A DNA stretch of 64,000 nt. Origin: Vibrio atlanticus. Lineage in GTDB: Bacteria; Pseudomonadota; Gammaproteobacteria; Enterobacterales; Vibrionaceae. Of this stretch, positions 11,542-21,898 are shown in pieces. The number at the start of each line of letters is the position of its first letter. Position 1 is the stretch's first letter. The notes below the pieces were generated by a model. The model was not told the origin of the DNA. It worked only from the letters and a program-made list of their open reading frames with translations, and did no database searches. Both the position numbers and the translations under genes were made by a program. The DNA lies in contig NZ_AP025460.1 of NCBI RefSeq assembly GCF_024347315.1, positions 2,914,001 through 2,978,000 of the forward strand. The letters are read 5' to 3'.

Positions 11542-14355
11542 ATGACCAGATATGGCTTAAGAGCCCGTGTAATTACCTTAACTCTAGCTCCAACCCTAAT
11601 TATTGGGCTGCTATTGAGTGCATTTTTCTCATTTAACCGCTATCAAGACCTTGAAGGTCAAGTGGTTAACACTGGTACTAGCATCATTGAACCACTAGCG
11701 ATTGCGAGTGAGTCTGGCATGAAGCTCGAAAGTCGAGAGTCTGTTCGTCAGCTGATTAGCTATGCTCATCGAAAAAATTCTAAGCTGGTGCGCAGTATTG
11801 CGGTGTTTGATGAACGTCATGAGTTGTTTGTAACGTCAAACTTCCATCCTGATTTTGAAAGCCTGACCTATCCGAAAGATAAACCGATTCCGCATTTAAG
11901 CTCATCGAACCTGCTCGATAACACGCTGATTCTTAGGACACCTATCATCGCTGAGGGACAATACATCAACTCAGCTAATGGCCAGTCTCAAGCGAATCAA
12001 GCGATCGGCTATATTGCGATAGAGTTAGACTTGTCGTCACTTCGATTGCAGCAATATCAAGAAGTGTTCTCTGCCTTCTTGGTGCTGATCCTCGGTCTTG
12101 GACTTTCTGGGGTATTTGCCTTCCGCTTGATGCACGATGTAACCCAACCGATCACACACATGAAAAACATGGTCGACCGAATTCGTCGTGGCCACTTAGA
12201 TGTGCGTATCGAAGGCAAAATGCATGGTGAGCTTGATTCACTGAAAAACGGTATCAACGCGATGGCGGTCTCGCTATCAGAATATCACGTCGAGATGCAG
12301 CACAGCATCGACCAAGCAACATCTGACCTGCGTGAAACCCTAGAGCAATTAGAGATTCAAAACGTTGAGTTAGACATTGCGAAAAAACGAGCTCAAGAAG
12401 CCGCTCGTGTTAAATCCGAGTTCTTGGCGAATATGTCTCATGAGCTTAGAACACCACTCAATGGTGTGATTGGCTTTACTCGTCAGATGCTCAAGACACA
12501 CCTATCGAACAGCCAAACCGACTACTTACAGACCATTGAGCGTTCGGCCAACAACCTACTCAGCATCATCAACGATATCTTGGACTTCTCGAAACTTGAA
12601 GCCGGCAAACTCGCTCTAGAAAACATTCCATTTGAGTTCCAAGCGAGCCTAGAAGAGGTGGTTAACCTTCAAGCCACTAATGCTCATGAAAAAGGTCTTG
12701 AGCTTACACTTAAGATCGACCCGAAAGTACCACCAGGCGTTGTTGGTGATCCACTGCGTATCCAGCAGATCCTGACTAACCTTGTGGGTAACTCGATCAA
12801 GTTTACCGAGCGTGGCAACATTGACATCAGCGTTGAACTTCGTTCACAAAGCGAAGACAGCATTGAGCTGCAGTTTATGGTTCGAGATACGGGCATTGGT
12901 ATCTCAGAGCGCCAACAAGCACAACTTTTCCAAGCCTTCAGCCAAGCCGATGCGAGCATCTCTCGTCGTTATGGTGGTACAGGCTTAGGTCTGGTAATCA
13001 CCCAAAAACTGGTCAGCCAAATGGGCGGAGAGATCAGCCTAACCAGTCGTCTTCACCAAGGCTCCACCTTCTGGTTCACCCTGAGACTATCGACTACCGA
13101 TATGCCGATGACAGAACTAATAGAGACTCAGTGCCTGCAAGACAAGCAACTGCTGCTTATCGAACCAAACATGCAAGCGGCATCAATTACTCAGCAGCTC
13201 CTAACCCAAGAAGGCTTGGTGGTAACGTACCGTTCGGTTATGCCTGACGAATCTACCTCGTATGACTACGTTCTACTTAACTTAGCCGCGAACCAAGAGT
13301 ATCAATTTGATACCGTGAGTGGTTGGGCGATTGGCGCGAAGAAGATCGCTCAGAACGTGATTATTGGTACACCAAGTACCGAGCTAGCGTTGGGTGAGCA
13401 ATTGATGAAAGAAGTCGATGTTCAGTGCATTACTAAGCCTCTCTCTCGCAAGAAGTTGCTGCAAACTTTGGTATCGAACCAAGCGCCAACCTTAATTGCA
13501 CCCGCTATTGAAACACATTCAGAAGAGAAACTACCGCTTACGGTTTTGGCGGTCGACGACAACCCTGCCAACCTTAAACTGATTACTGCGCTGCTAAAAG
13601 AGCGCGTAGAGACAGTCATCAGTTGTACTAGTGGTCAGAAAGCTCTCGACAAAGCGACAGAGACTCCATTTGATGTCATTTTCATGGATATTCAAATGCC
13701 GCAGATGGACGGCGTGACCGCTTGCCAAAAAATTAAGGCGTTGGCGAACAATGCAAACACGCCTGTGATTGCTGTTACTGCGCATGCAATGATGGGAGAG
13801 CGTGACCGACTACTTGAAGCAGGTATGGATGACTACCTAACCAAGCCTATCGAAGAGCATGTGTTACAACAGGTTCTTATTCATTGGAGCCCTACCTCTG
13901 AGATTGAGCACATTGATAAAATAGACCCAGCTCACCCGGCGGTCTCTGCTGAAATCGACCACAACTCTGTTTCAGAAGTTGAAGCCAGCGAGCACAAGAA
14001 CATCATCATTGATTGGCAAGCTGCTTTGAAACAAGCCGCCAATAAAGAAGACCTCGCACGCGATATGCTGCAAATGCTCGTAGATTTTATTCCTGAAGTT
14101 TATGAAGCCGCGGAAAAAGCGATCGAAGACAGTGACTACCCCGTTGAAGCGCTGACACACATCATCCACAAGATGCATGGCAGCAGCTCATACAGTGGGG
14201 TACCAAGGCTTAAGTCGGTATGTGCAACGATAGAGAAAGAACTTCGTTCAGGCACTTCTGTTGAAGACATTGAACCGGAGCTTTTTGAACTTCAGGATGA
14301 ATTAGATAAGGTTCAAGCAACCGCGATTCATTATTTGAAACCAGCCAAGACCTAG
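11542..14355 (+). CDS. barA: Hybrid sensor histidine kinase BarA/VarS
   Basis: BarA (VarS in Vibrio) is the membrane sensor that phosphorylates UvrY/VarA and so drives the CsrB-type small RNAs that titrate CsrA. The 937 residues start MTRYGLRARVITLTLAPT. Two membrane segments lie at about 10-30 and 172-190, followed by a HAMP domain. The histidine kinase domain has the phospho-acceptor His300 in SHELRTPLNG and ATP-binding motifs GNSIKFTE, DTGIGIS and GGTGLGL. A receiver domain follows with Asp716 in FMDIQMPQMDG. A C-terminal HPt domain has His876 in HKMHGSSS. It is monocistronic, ended by a strong terminator. Confidence 0.97.
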   Translation: MTRYGLRARVITLTLAPTLIIGLLLSAFFSFNRYQDLEGQVVNTGTSIIEPLAIASESGMKLESRESVRQLISYAHRKNSKLVRSIAVFDERHELFVTSNFHPDFESLTYPKDKPIPHLSSSNLLDNTLILRTPIIAEGQYINSANGQSQANQAIGYIAIELDLSSLRLQQYQEVFSAFLVLILGLGLSGVFAFRLMHDVTQPITHMKNMVDRIRRGHLDVRIEGKMHGELDSLKNGINAMAVSLSEYHVEMQHSIDQATSDLRETLEQLEIQNVELDIAKKRAQEAARVKSEFLANMSHELRTPLNGVIGFTRQMLKTHLSNSQTDYLQTIERSANNLLSIINDILDFSKLEAGKLALENIPFEFQASLEEVVNLQATNAHEKGLELTLKIDPKVPPGVVGDPLRIQQILTNLVGNSIKFTERGNIDISVELRSQSEDSIELQFMVRDTGIGISERQQAQLFQAFSQADASISRRYGGTGLGLVITQKLVSQMGGEISLTSRLHQGSTFWFTLRLSTTDMPMTELIETQCLQDKQLLLIEPNMQAASITQQLLTQEGLVVTYRSVMPDESTSYDYVLLNLAANQEYQFDTVSGWAIGAKKIAQNVIIGTPSTELALGEQLMKEVDVQCITKPLSRKKLLQTLVSNQAPTLIAPAIETHSEEKLPLTVLAVDDNPANLKLITALLKERVETVISCTSGQKALDKATETPFDVIFMDIQMPQMDGVTACQKIKALANNANTPVIAVTAHAMMGERDRLLEAGMDDYLTKPIEEHVLQQVLIHWSPTSEIEHIDKIDPAHPAVSAEIDHNSVSEVEASEHKNIIIDWQAALKQAANKEDLARDMLQMLVDFIPEVYEAAEKAIEDSDYPVEALTHIIHKMHGSSSYSGVPRLKSVCATIEKELRSGTSVEDIEPELFELQDELDKVQATAIHYLKPAKT

Positions 14356-14393
14356 CGAATATTTCTTATCTTACTCACAAGTTTACCAGCCAA

Positions 14394-14427
14394 TAAAAAA
14401 GCAGAGCTCATGAGCTCTGCTTTTTTC
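14394..14427 (+). terminator. Rho-independent terminator of barA/varS
   Basis: A perfect palindrome AGCAGAGCTCATGAGCTCTG continues to CT and then six T. A-rich flanks on the other side allow action on both strands. Confidence 0.9.
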
Positions 14428-14454
14428 TGTCTAGAACCTAGGGTGCTAGATATA

Positions 14455-14629
14455 ATACCAATCACAGTAAGTAAGTGATCAAAAATAGCGTAGGAAAAAA
14501 GCTTGAGAACAAGGCAGCTCTTTTCAATAAATAGTTTCGATAAGTAGTTATTCTACAATCAAAAATTCTAACGAAGTTATCGAGTTTTTTAACAAGCTAG
14601 GGTGAACAGTTATTTACTACGATTGGTAT
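14455..14629. repeat. MITE-like element, copy 1
   Basis: The ends are inverted. The left end reads ATACCAATCACAGTAAGTAA, and the right end on the other strand reads ATACCAATCGTAGTAAATAA. The 175-bp element has no coding capacity. Its interior shares CG-AGGAAAAA and AGGC blocks with the element at 19335-19496, whose ends begin GTATCAATC. It lies between barA and acpS. A non-autonomous transposable element or a palindromic dispersed repeat is likely. Confidence 0.8.
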
Positions 14630-14647
14630 AAAGTAGCGGTAATCTAT

Positions 14648-15028
14648 TTACGACTCGAGTAGTACCGTCGCCACCGCATAATGGCGCTCATCAGAGATAG
14701 TCAGGTGAATCGACTTTGTACCACTCGCATCTGCGATTTCGCGCGCTTTTTTATGCAGGCTTAGAACTGGCTTGCCATGCTCATCGTTTGAAATCTCGAA
14801 ATCGTGGAAGGTCACACCAAGAGCGATGCCTGTGCCTAATGCCTTAGACGCCGCCTCTTTTGCAGCAAAACGCTTTGCAAGGTAACGCCCTTTTTGCTTA
14901 AGTTGCTGGAATACTTCAAATTCAGAATCGGTCAAAATACGCTGAGCGAAAGCCTCACCACTTCGTGATAATGCCTTTTCAACACGTTCAATTTCTGCGA
15001 TATCTGTACCTAATCCAACAACAGCCAT
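14648..15028 (-). CDS. acpS: Holo-[acyl-carrier-protein] synthase AcpS
   Basis: AcpS transfers 4'-phosphopantetheine from CoA to a serine of acyl carrier protein, activating it for fatty acid synthesis. The 126-residue protein has the signature [12 protein letters not shown] with the Mg-binding Asp, and [15 protein letters not shown] with the Glu of the active site. It ends with [13 protein letters not shown]. It is the last gene of a lepA-lepB-rnc-era-recO-pdxJ-acpS run, the same order as in E. coli. Confidence 0.97.
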   Translation of the reverse strand: MAVVGLGTDIAEIERVEKALSRSGEAFAQRILTDSEFEVFQQLKQKGRYLAKRFAAKEAASKALGTGIALGVTFHDFEISNDEHGKPVLSLHKKAREIADASGTKSIHLTISDERHYAVATVLLES

Positions 15029-15121
15029 GTTTACCCTATTACCAACTTCTATCTATTAACTTTTCGATTCTACTGATTAACCGCTTAACGCTTACAACTA
15101 AACGAATGCCGAGTTAAAGAA

Positions 15122-15859
15122 CTAAGCGTTGTTGCGCGCTGTTTCCATCACGGCTTTCATGTCTGCAACGGCTTTATTCAAACCATCAAAGACTGCGCGG
15201 CCCATGATCGAGTGACCGATGTTCAACTCGTAAATCTCAGGAAGTGCCGCAATCGGCGCTACGTTATGGTAAGTCAGACCGTGACCCGCATTCACTGTAA
15301 TACCAAGGTCGTCTGCGTAGCTTGCGCCTGCAGCAATCTTTTTAAGCTCGTCTTGTTGGTCTTCTTCAGTTTTAGCATCAGCATAGTGGCCAGTGTGTAG
15401 TTCAATGAACGGTGCGCCACACGCTTTCGCAGCATCGATTTGCTCACGATCGGCATCGATAAACAGAGATACTTTGATACCAGCAGCCGACAATTTTTCG
15501 GTCGCCGCTTTGATTTTTTCAAGTTGACCAACCACGTCCAAGCCGCCTTCCGTCGTCAGCTCTTCACGCTTTTCTGGAACCAGGCAAACGAACTCAGGAT
15601 TAGTATCGAGTGCAATTTGAACCATCTCGTCCGTTACGGCCATCTCTAAGTTCATGCGAGTCTGGATTGTCTCAGCAAGAATTCGTACATCGCGATCAAC
15701 AATATGACGGCGATCTTCACGCAAGTGAATCGTAATGCCGTCAGCACCCGCACGTTCAGCAATTTCAGCTGCGTGTACTGGGTCTGGATATTTAGTACCA
15801 CGTGCATTACGTAGAGTTGCAATATGGTCGATATTAACGCCTAAAAGGATTGAGCTCAT
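15122..15859 (-). CDS. pdxJ: Pyridoxine 5'-phosphate synthase PdxJ
   Basis: PdxJ condenses 1-deoxyxylulose 5-phosphate with 3-amino-2-oxopropyl phosphate to make pyridoxine 5'-phosphate. The 245-residue protein starts [20 protein letters not shown], the family signature. Active-site segments include [52 protein letters not shown] and [11 protein letters not shown]. Its start overlaps the recO stop by four bases (ATGA), so it is coupled to recO. The PLP pathway also uses Epd, encoded further along this window. Confidence 0.98.
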   Translation of the reverse strand: MSSILLGVNIDHIATLRNARGTKYPDPVHAAEIAERAGADGITIHLREDRRHIVDRDVRILAETIQTRMNLEMAVTDEMVQIALDTNPEFVCLVPEKREELTTEGGLDVVGQLEKIKAATEKLSAAGIKVSLFIDADREQIDAAKACGAPFIELHTGHYADAKTEEDQQDELKKIAAGASYADDLGITVNAGHGLTYHNVAPIAALPEIYELNIGHSIMGRAVFDGLNKAVADMKAVMETARNNA

Positions 15860-16584
15860 TTTCCAATACTCCGTGCTCTAGAGAGGGCTATTGTTGGCAT
15901 AAATAGCTCTCTACTTTTTAATGGTTTGCCGCCAAGATACGGCTTTAAGGCTATGCGTGTAAAGCGTTTTGCCGCTTTTAACTGCTCTTTAGTGATAAAC
16001 CTACGCTCACTGATTGCGATAAGTTCATCGCCCATAAAAGTCAGGTTATCTCGACGCACCGAAGCGATGAAGCCTTTCTGCTCTCGATAGCGATAAGTCA
16101 TGCTCGGATCAATCGCTTCGCCAGTGCCCGCGCAGTGTAAAAAGTCGACGCCATACCCCATAGCGGAAAGTAGAGCCAATTCAAAACGACGCAGTGCTGG
16201 CTCAGGGTTCTCATTATGAGCGAGTTCTGTTAAGGCATGAAGATAGTCATGAAAAAATGCGGGCATGGCCACTTCGGCCATCAACACTCGCCCAACTAAT
16301 TCATTAACGTACATTGCTGAATACAGATTAATGCCAGCAAGAGGAAGCCCCAAGCTGATCGGTTCAGCTTGGCGCAACGTTTTCATTGAACCATTGCCAG
16401 ACCACTTAAGCAGTAGCGGCGTAAAAGGTTGCAATGCTCCTTTCAAATTAGAACGCTTACTCCGCGCACCTTTAGACATCAACGTCACCCGACCATACTC
16501 TTCGCTGAAGACGTCCAGAATCAGGCTCGACTCACTGTATGGTCGACGGTGCAACACAAAGCATCGCTGTAACCCTTCGCTCAA
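15856..16584 (-). CDS. recO: DNA repair protein RecO
   Basis: RecO works with RecR and RecF to load RecA onto SSB-coated single-stranded DNA. The 242-residue protein starts [20 protein letters not shown], followed by the OB-fold segment [20 protein letters not shown]. The helical part contains [12 protein letters not shown] and [16 protein letters not shown]. It overlaps pdxJ by four bases. A hairpin lies in the 102-bp gap after era. Confidence 0.96.
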   Translation of the reverse strand: MSEGLQRCFVLHRRPYSESSLILDVFSEEYGRVTLMSKGARSKRSNLKGALQPFTPLLLKWSGNGSMKTLRQAEPISLGLPLAGINLYSAMYVNELVGRVLMAEVAMPAFFHDYLHALTELAHNENPEPALRRFELALLSAMGYGVDFLHCAGTGEAIDPSMTYRYREQKGFIASVRRDNLTFMGDELIAISERRFITKEQLKAAKRFTRIALKPYLGGKPLKSRELFMPTIALSRARSIGK

Positions 16585-16608
16585 TCACTTACCCTTCTTA
16601 CAGATACA

Positions 16609-16636
16609 AAAAGAGAGAGTTCGCACTCTCTCTTGT
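16609..16636 (-). terminator. Hairpin between era and recO
   Basis: Inverted repeat AAGAGAGAGT / ACTCTCTCTT around TCGC. On the reverse strand it is followed by TTTTTGTA-like sequence. It may partly end the lepB-rnc-era transcript before recO-pdxJ-acpS, or act as a processing site. Confidence 0.65.
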
Positions 16637-16686
16637 ATTTATATTCATTTCAACTTTCTTAATATCAGAAAGTGACGTTCAATATA

Positions 16687-17658
16687 TTATAGATCGTCGA
16701 TGTAGCCTAACGAGCGAAGTGCACGCTCATCGTCAGCCCAACCAGACTTAACTTTAACCCAAGTCTCTAGGTAAACCTTACGACCGAACAGTTCTTCCAT
16801 GTCGATACGAGCTTCACGACCAATCGTTTTGATCTTCTCGCCCGCTTTACCAATCACCATCTTCTTCTGACCAGTACGTTCAACAAGAATCAAAGCATTG
16901 ATGTGGAAACCATCGTTATCTGGGTTGTAATCAAAACGCTCGATTTCAACCGTTACTGAGTAAGGTAGCTCTTCGCCTGTGAATCGCATCAGTTTTTCAC
17001 GGATGATTTCAGAGGCCATAAAGCGCTGTGAGCGATCCGTTACGTACTCTTCAGGGAAGTGGTGCGTCGCTTTTGGTAAAGAATTACGAACGTGCTTACG
17101 CAGTACATCGATATTCTTACCTTGCTTCGCCGAGATTGGCACAACATCAAGGAAGTCCATCTTCTTAGACACTTCCATCATGTGTTGCATCACGTCTGTA
17201 CGGTCTTGAACGTTGTCTACTTTGTTAATGCAAAGGACAACTGGGAAATCTGTTTTTCTCAGCTTGTTCAGTACCATTTCATCGTCGTCAGTCCAGTGAG
17301 TACCGTCAACAAGGAAAAATACTAGGTTCACATCGCTCAGTGAGCTATTCGCCGCACGGTTCATCAAACGGTTGATTGCACGCTTTTCTTCGATGTGAAG
17401 TCCAGGAGTATCAACGTAGATCGCTTGGTAATCGCCTTCAGTTTCTACGCCCATAATACGGTGGCGTGTCGTCTGAGGTTTACGTGATGTGATCGAGATT
17501 TTCTGACCCAAAATATGGTTCAGAAGCGTCGATTTACCTACGTTTGGTCGACCCACGATAGCGATGAAGCCACAGTGTTGGTTTTCCGGTAGGCCCGTTT
17601 TTTTGCTATCAGATGAAAAGAATGCATCGATATCGAAATCTTGATTGTTATCAGACAT
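16687..17658 (-). CDS. era: GTPase Era
   Basis: Era is an essential GTPase that binds 16S rRNA during 30S subunit assembly. The 323-residue protein has G1 GRPNVGKST, the switch region [14 protein letters not shown]3 DTPGLH, G4 NKVD and G5 SAKQGKN. The C-terminal KH domain contains [17 protein letters not shown]. There is an N-terminal extension of about 20 acidic residues ([20 protein letters not shown]) compared with E. coli. The gene overlaps the rnc stop by eight bases, the standard rnc-era coupling. Confidence 0.98.
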   Translation of the reverse strand: MSDNNQDFDIDAFFSSDSKKTGLPENQHCGFIAIVGRPNVGKSTLLNHILGQKISITSRKPQTTRHRIMGVETEGDYQAIYVDTPGLHIEEKRAINRLMNRAANSSLSDVNLVFFLVDGTHWTDDDEMVLNKLRKTDFPVVLCINKVDNVQDRTDVMQHMMEVSKKMDFLDVVPISAKQGKNIDVLRKHVRNSLPKATHHFPEEYVTDRSQRFMASEIIREKLMRFTGEELPYSVTVEIERFDYNPDNDGFHINALILVERTGQKKMVIGKAGEKIKTIGREARIDMEELFGRKVYLETWVKVKSGWADDERALRSLGYIDDL

Positions 17659-18328
17659 TGCTTAGTTGCTCTAATGCTGTTTCAGCAGCCGCTTGTTCTG
17701 CCTTGCGGCGGCTAGTGCCTTTACCGATAACAGGTTTATCCACACCTGCCACTTCACACTCAACCGTAAACTCTTGGTTGTGTGCTTCACCTTTAATATT
17801 AGTCACTGTGTAGACAGGTAGGGGATTTCTTCGACCTTGTAAAAACTCTTGTAAGCGAGTTTTTGGATCTTTTTGAGATACACCAGGCTGAATAGACTCT
17901 AGGCGAGATTGGTACCAGCTTAAAATAATACGGCGAACAACCTCGGTATCACTATCTAAATAGACAGCGCCGATGATCGCTTCAACTGCATCCGCTAGAA
18001 TAGAATCACGACGGAAACCGCCACTCTTCAACTCACCTGGACCTAATTTTAAGTAATCTCCTAGTTCGAATTCACGACCTAGTTCTGCCAATGTATGACC
18101 ACGTACTAATGTTGCGCGCATGCGGCTCATATCACCTTCGTTTACCTTAGGGAAACGGTGGTAAAGATCATCAGCGATAACAAAACTTAAAATTGAATCG
18201 CCCAGAAACTCAAGACGTTCGTTATGTTTACCTGCGGCACTGCGGTGAGTCAGCGCCAAATGGATAAGATCGGCATCATTAAACTGATAGCCAATCTTTC
18301 TCTCTAGTTTATCAATTGGAGAATTCAT
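17651..18328 (-). CDS. rnc: Ribonuclease III
   Basis: RNase III cleaves double-stranded RNA, including the rRNA precursor. The 225-residue protein has the catalytic signature [16 protein letters not shown] with its acidic Mg ligands, [15 protein letters not shown] with the second acidic set, and a C-terminal double-stranded RNA-binding domain ([30 protein letters not shown]). It lies between lepB and era, as in E. coli, where the 5' region of the transcript is cut by RNase III itself. Confidence 0.98.
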   Translation of the reverse strand: MNSPIDKLERKIGYQFNDADLIHLALTHRSAAGKHNERLEFLGDSILSFVIADDLYHRFPKVNEGDMSRMRATLVRGHTLAELGREFELGDYLKLGPGELKSGGFRRDSILADAVEAIIGAVYLDSDTEVVRRIILSWYQSRLESIQPGVSQKDPKTRLQEFLQGRRNPLPVYTVTNIKGEAHNQEFTVECEVAGVDKPVIGKGTSRRKAEQAAAETALEQLSNV

Positions 18329-18354
18329 GCTCTCTCGATGTGTTATGTGATCGA

Positions 18355-19251
18355 TTAGTGAATCCCACCGATGCGATTAAAACGCACACCAGTAGGAATC
18401 CATGTTGGAAGTACACTGTCTGAACCGCGTTCGAATTCGAAGCTGATCCAAATAGCAACGGCCTTACCAACAAGGTTTGCTTCAGGGACAAAGCCCCAGT
18501 AACGGCTGTCAGCACTGTTGTCACGGTTATCACCCATAACAAAGTATTGGCCTTCTGGAACGATCCACTCGTTAACACCATTGCGAGGTTGATATGCTTG
18601 CACACGATCACGGCGTAATGGGTTAACTAAGATTTGGTGCTCCACGTCACCCAGTTGTTCATTCAACTGAATTAGAGGCACACCATCTTGAATAAATTGG
18701 CTTTCTTCAACGTTACTCAACTTCACTGGTTTACAGCTACTGCCACCCTTCGCTTGAATGCAGATTTCTTTATTGCTGCTGTAGCGAATGGTATCACCCG
18801 GCATACCAATAACACGCTTGATATAGTCGATATTCGGCTGAGGTGGGTATTTGAATACGATTGAATCACCACGTTCTGGTTTGCCTGTTTCTACCAATTG
18901 AGTGCGCCATACAGGATCTTTTAGACCATAAGCGTACTTTTCTACCAAGATGAAATCACCAACTAATAGTGTTGGCATCATCGAGCCAGATGGAATTTGA
19001 AACGGTTCATAAATAAATGAACGCAAAACCAAAACAAATGCAATTACAGGGAAAATGGACACACTGTTCTCAACCCACCAAGGCTGAGCCGTAACTTTTG
19101 CGCTGGTTGCAGCATCTAGGCCATTCGACTGTGCTTCAACGTCAGCCAGTTTGTGTTGGCGCTTCTTCGCCCACACAAACTTTTCCAACGCCCATACAAT
19201 GCCGGTCACTAGAGTTACGATCACTAAGATAAGCGAAAATGTATTAGCCAT
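18355..19251 (-). CDS. lepB: Signal peptidase I
   Basis: LepB removes signal peptides from exported proteins at the periplasmic face of the inner membrane. The 298-residue protein has membrane segments at about 4-22 and 63-80. The catalytic Ser90 lies in [14 protein letters not shown] and the general-base Lys145 in [12 protein letters not shown]. Box E is seen as [14 protein letters not shown]. It is the first gene of lepB-rnc-era. The gap to lepA is mostly a MITE-like repeat, which would place the lepB promoter within or close to it, or allow readthrough from lepA. Confidence 0.98.
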   Translation of the reverse strand: MANTFSLILVIVTLVTGIVWALEKFVWAKKRQHKLADVEAQSNGLDAATSAKVTAQPWWVENSVSIFPVIAFVLVLRSFIYEPFQIPSGSMMPTLLVGDFILVEKYAYGLKDPVWRTQLVETGKPERGDSIVFKYPPQPNIDYIKRVIGMPGDTIRYSSNKEICIQAKGGSSCKPVKLSNVEESQFIQDGVPLIQLNEQLGDVEHQILVNPLRRDRVQAYQPRNGVNEWIVPEGQYFVMGDNRDNSADSRYWGFVPEANLVGKAVAIWISFEFERGSDSVLPTWIPTGVRFNRIGGIH

Positions 19252-19334
19252 TGATATCCCTTAAATTTCATTTCTTTAAAAATAACGAAAGTGAAAGAGC
19301 ATAACTCTTTCACTCTGCTTAATATTTCTAATTT

Positions 19335-19496
19335 GTATCAATCATGCTGACTAAATGCTGGGAAGATTACGCAGGAAAAATCGTTTAGTTCGAGGCGCAA
19401 AGTGCAGTGACTAGTGGGCCTAATTGCAATCTTTGCAACAAAGAAATAAACGATTTTAACCAGTAATGTTCAGCAGATAGTTAGTGCGATTGATAC
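19335..19496. repeat. MITE-like element, copy 2, abutting the lepA stop codon
   Basis: The left end GTATCAATCATGCTGACTAA and the right end (other strand) GTATCAATCGCACTAACTAT are inverted repeats. Inside, AAAATCGTTTA and TAAACGATTTT form a second nested pair, so the whole 162 bp can fold into one long hairpin. Element ends and interior blocks resemble the element at 14455-14629. Its right edge touches the lepA stop codon. It fills most of the lepA-lepB gap. Confidence 0.8.
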
Positions 19497-21290
19497 CTAG
19501 TCTTTGCCAACATGAAGAATTGCTAAGAATGCTTCTTGAGGCAGTTCAACGTTACCGATCTGCTTCATACGCTTCTTACCTTCTTTTTGTTTCTTAAGAA
19601 GTTTCTTCTTACGACTGATATCACCACCGTAACATTTTGCGATTACGTTCTTACGCAGTTGTTTCACTGTAGAACGAGCAATAATGTGGTTACCAATCGC
19701 GGCTTGAATCGCGATATCAAACATCTGGCGAGGGATGAATTCTTTCATCTTCTCAACCAGTAGACGACCACGAGACTGGGCAATATCTTTGTGTGTAATG
19801 ATCGCCAGTGCATCAACCGTTTCACCATTCAACAATACATCTACGCGTACCATGTTTGATGCTTCGTAACGTTGGAAGTTGTAATCCAATGATGCGTACC
19901 CGCGAGACGTTGACTTCAGACGGTCGAAGAAGTCTAGAACCACCTCTGCCATAGGAAGATCGTACGTCACAGCAACTTGATTACCGTGATAAACCATGTC
20001 GACTTGCACGCCACGCTTCTCAACACACAGTGTGATCACGTTGCCTAGGTAATCCGAAGGTACCAGAATATTACAGCGAGCAATCGGTTCACGAATTTCT
20101 TCTAAGTCATTAATAGCAGGCAGTTTAGCCGGGCTATCAACATAGAGAATTGTGCCATCCGTTTTTACAACTTCGTACACTACGGTTGGTGCCGTTGTGA
20201 TTAGGTCTAGGTCGTATTCACGCTCTAAACGCTCTTGGATGATCTCCATGTGAAGCATTCCTAAGAAGCCACAACGGAAACCAAAGCCAAGTGCTGCTGA
20301 ACTTTCTGGTTCGTAAAATAGTGATGCATCGTTCAGGCTTAGTTTACCTAGTGCGTCACGGAAGTTTTCGTAGTCATCAGACGATACTGGGAATAGACCT
20401 GCGTATACCTGAGGCTTCACTTTTTGGAAACCAGGTAGACGTTCTGTGCTGCCGCCTTTTGCAAGCGTCAACGTATCACCAACAGGTGCGCCAAGGATGT
20501 CTTTAATACCACAAACAACCCAGCCAACTTCGCCAGTATTTAGCTCAGTTGTGTCGATTTGCTTAGGTGTGAAGATACCTAGACGGTCAACACCCCAAAC
20601 TTGGTCTGTCGACATTACTTTAATCTTGTCGTTCTTCTTCAGCTTACCGTTCTTGATACGAACCAAAGAAACAACGCCTAAGTAGTTATCGAACCAAGAG
20701 TCAATGATCAGAGCTTGTAGTGGCGCTTCTGGATCACCTTCCGGTGGCGGGATAGCCGTTACGATGTTTTCAAGAACGTCATCAACACCGATACCGGTTT
20801 TTGCAGAACAACGCGTCGCTTCCATCGCATCGATACCAACGATCTCTTCGATTTCTTCAGCAACTCGTTCAGGTTCAGCAGCAGGTAAGTCAATCTTGTT
20901 CAAGATTGGCACTACTTCCAATTCCATTTCGATCGCGGTGTAACAGTTTGCTAGAGTTTGAGCTTCAACACCTTGGCCGGCATCCACTACAAGAAGCGCG
21001 CCTTCACAAGCGGCTAGAGAGCGAGATACTTCGTAAGAGAAGTCTACGTGTCCAGGGGTATCGATAAAGTTAAGTTGGTAAGTTTCACCATCTTTCGCTT
21101 TGTAATCTAAAGTCACACTCTGCGCTTTAATTGTAATACCACGCTCGCGTTCTATATCCATAGAATCGAGGACTTGAGCTGCCATCTCACGTTCACTTAA
21201 CCCTCCACAAACTTGGATTAAGCGGTCAGAAAGGGTCGACTTACCGTGGTCGATGTGGGCGATAATCGAAAAATTACGAATGTGCTTCAT
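19497..21290 (-). CDS. lepA: Elongation factor 4 (LepA)
   Basis: LepA is a ribosome-associated translational GTPase that helps translation initiation and subunit biogenesis. The 597-residue protein has G1 [14 protein letters not shown], the switch [14 protein letters not shown]3 DTPGHVDF, G4 NKID and G5 CSAKTGIG. Domain II and the EF-G-like domains III and V follow ([29 protein letters not shown]). The LepA-specific C-terminal domain ends the protein ([20 protein letters not shown]). It heads the lepA-lepB-rnc-era block; the upstream 137 bp separate it from rseC. Confidence 0.98.
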   Translation of the reverse strand: MKHIRNFSIIAHIDHGKSTLSDRLIQVCGGLSEREMAAQVLDSMDIERERGITIKAQSVTLDYKAKDGETYQLNFIDTPGHVDFSYEVSRSLAACEGALLVVDAGQGVEAQTLANCYTAIEMELEVVPILNKIDLPAAEPERVAEEIEEIVGIDAMEATRCSAKTGIGVDDVLENIVTAIPPPEGDPEAPLQALIIDSWFDNYLGVVSLVRIKNGKLKKNDKIKVMSTDQVWGVDRLGIFTPKQIDTTELNTGEVGWVVCGIKDILGAPVGDTLTLAKGGSTERLPGFQKVKPQVYAGLFPVSSDDYENFRDALGKLSLNDASLFYEPESSAALGFGFRCGFLGMLHMEIIQERLEREYDLDLITTAPTVVYEVVKTDGTILYVDSPAKLPAINDLEEIREPIARCNILVPSDYLGNVITLCVEKRGVQVDMVYHGNQVAVTYDLPMAEVVLDFFDRLKSTSRGYASLDYNFQRYEASNMVRVDVLLNGETVDALAIITHKDIAQSRGRLLVEKMKEFIPRQMFDIAIQAAIGNHIIARSTVKQLRKNVIAKCYGGDISRKKKLLKKQKEGKKRMKQIGNVELPQEAFLAILHVGKD

Positions 21291-21427
21291 AGGCTTGGTG
21301 TGACTAAACTCTTTGAATAGGGATAATAAGAAAGCCGCAACGCGTCCAATCTACAGTCAGCATTGGTGGCGGCATTTCAATCAAGTTGGCAGATTCTACC
21401 CAATTTAAGGGCAATAAGCATCATAAA

Positions 21428-21898
21428 TTAGATGAGAGACTTGCCTAGGATTCTAATCAAGACAACTTCTTGCTTGGATTTGTCTTCCATTGGTTTAGCT
21501 AAGCGCTTCGCCAAACCAATACCACCAGCAGTAAACAGCGCTGCAGTTAAGATAACAATGCCCTCGCCCCCTTGGAGTAAGGGTTGTAACAAGAGTTGTC
21601 CAAAACCAGCACCAACCATCAACATGAAAAGCGGGATAAGATAAACAATAGCCGCAGACTGAAGTAGGCTTTTTTCTGGAAAGCCAATTTCTACGATCTG
21701 GCCTGCTTTAACTAAGCTTTGGGTTTTAAGCTGCCAAAACAAAGATTTATTGCCAACAGCCTTGGTCACAATACCCGTTCCGCAGCTTTTTTGAGATGAG
21801 CAGCTGCTGCAACTGGTTTGTTGTTCGCAACTCAGTTGAACAAAATATTGCTTACCTTTTTGTTCGACTGAGCTAACGGTTGCCAACGCAGTCATCAT
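21428..21898 (-). CDS. rseC: SoxR-reducing / sigma-E factor regulator RseC
   Basis: RseC is an inner-membrane protein co-encoded with sigma-E and also linked to reduction of SoxR. The 156 residues begin with a soluble part holding a cysteine cluster (CEQQTSCSSCSSQKSCG) that could bind a metal or Fe-S centre. Two membrane segments follow at about 75-95 and 102-125. Its start overlaps the rseB stop by four bases, placing it last in rpoE-rseA-rseB-rseC, as in E. coli. Confidence 0.94.
   Translation of the reverse strand: MMTALATVSSVEQKGKQYFVQLSCEQQTSCSSCSSQKSCGTGIVTKAVGNKSLFWQLKTQSLVKAGQIVEIGFPEKSLLQSAAIVYLIPLFMLMVGAGFGQLLLQPLLQGGEGIVILTAALFTAGGIGLAKRLAKPMEDKSKQEVVLIRILGKSLI

Noticed and set aside
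16265..16675. A 136-codon plus-strand frame opposite recO
   Set aside because: Antisense shadow of recO with no ribosome site or recognisable motif.
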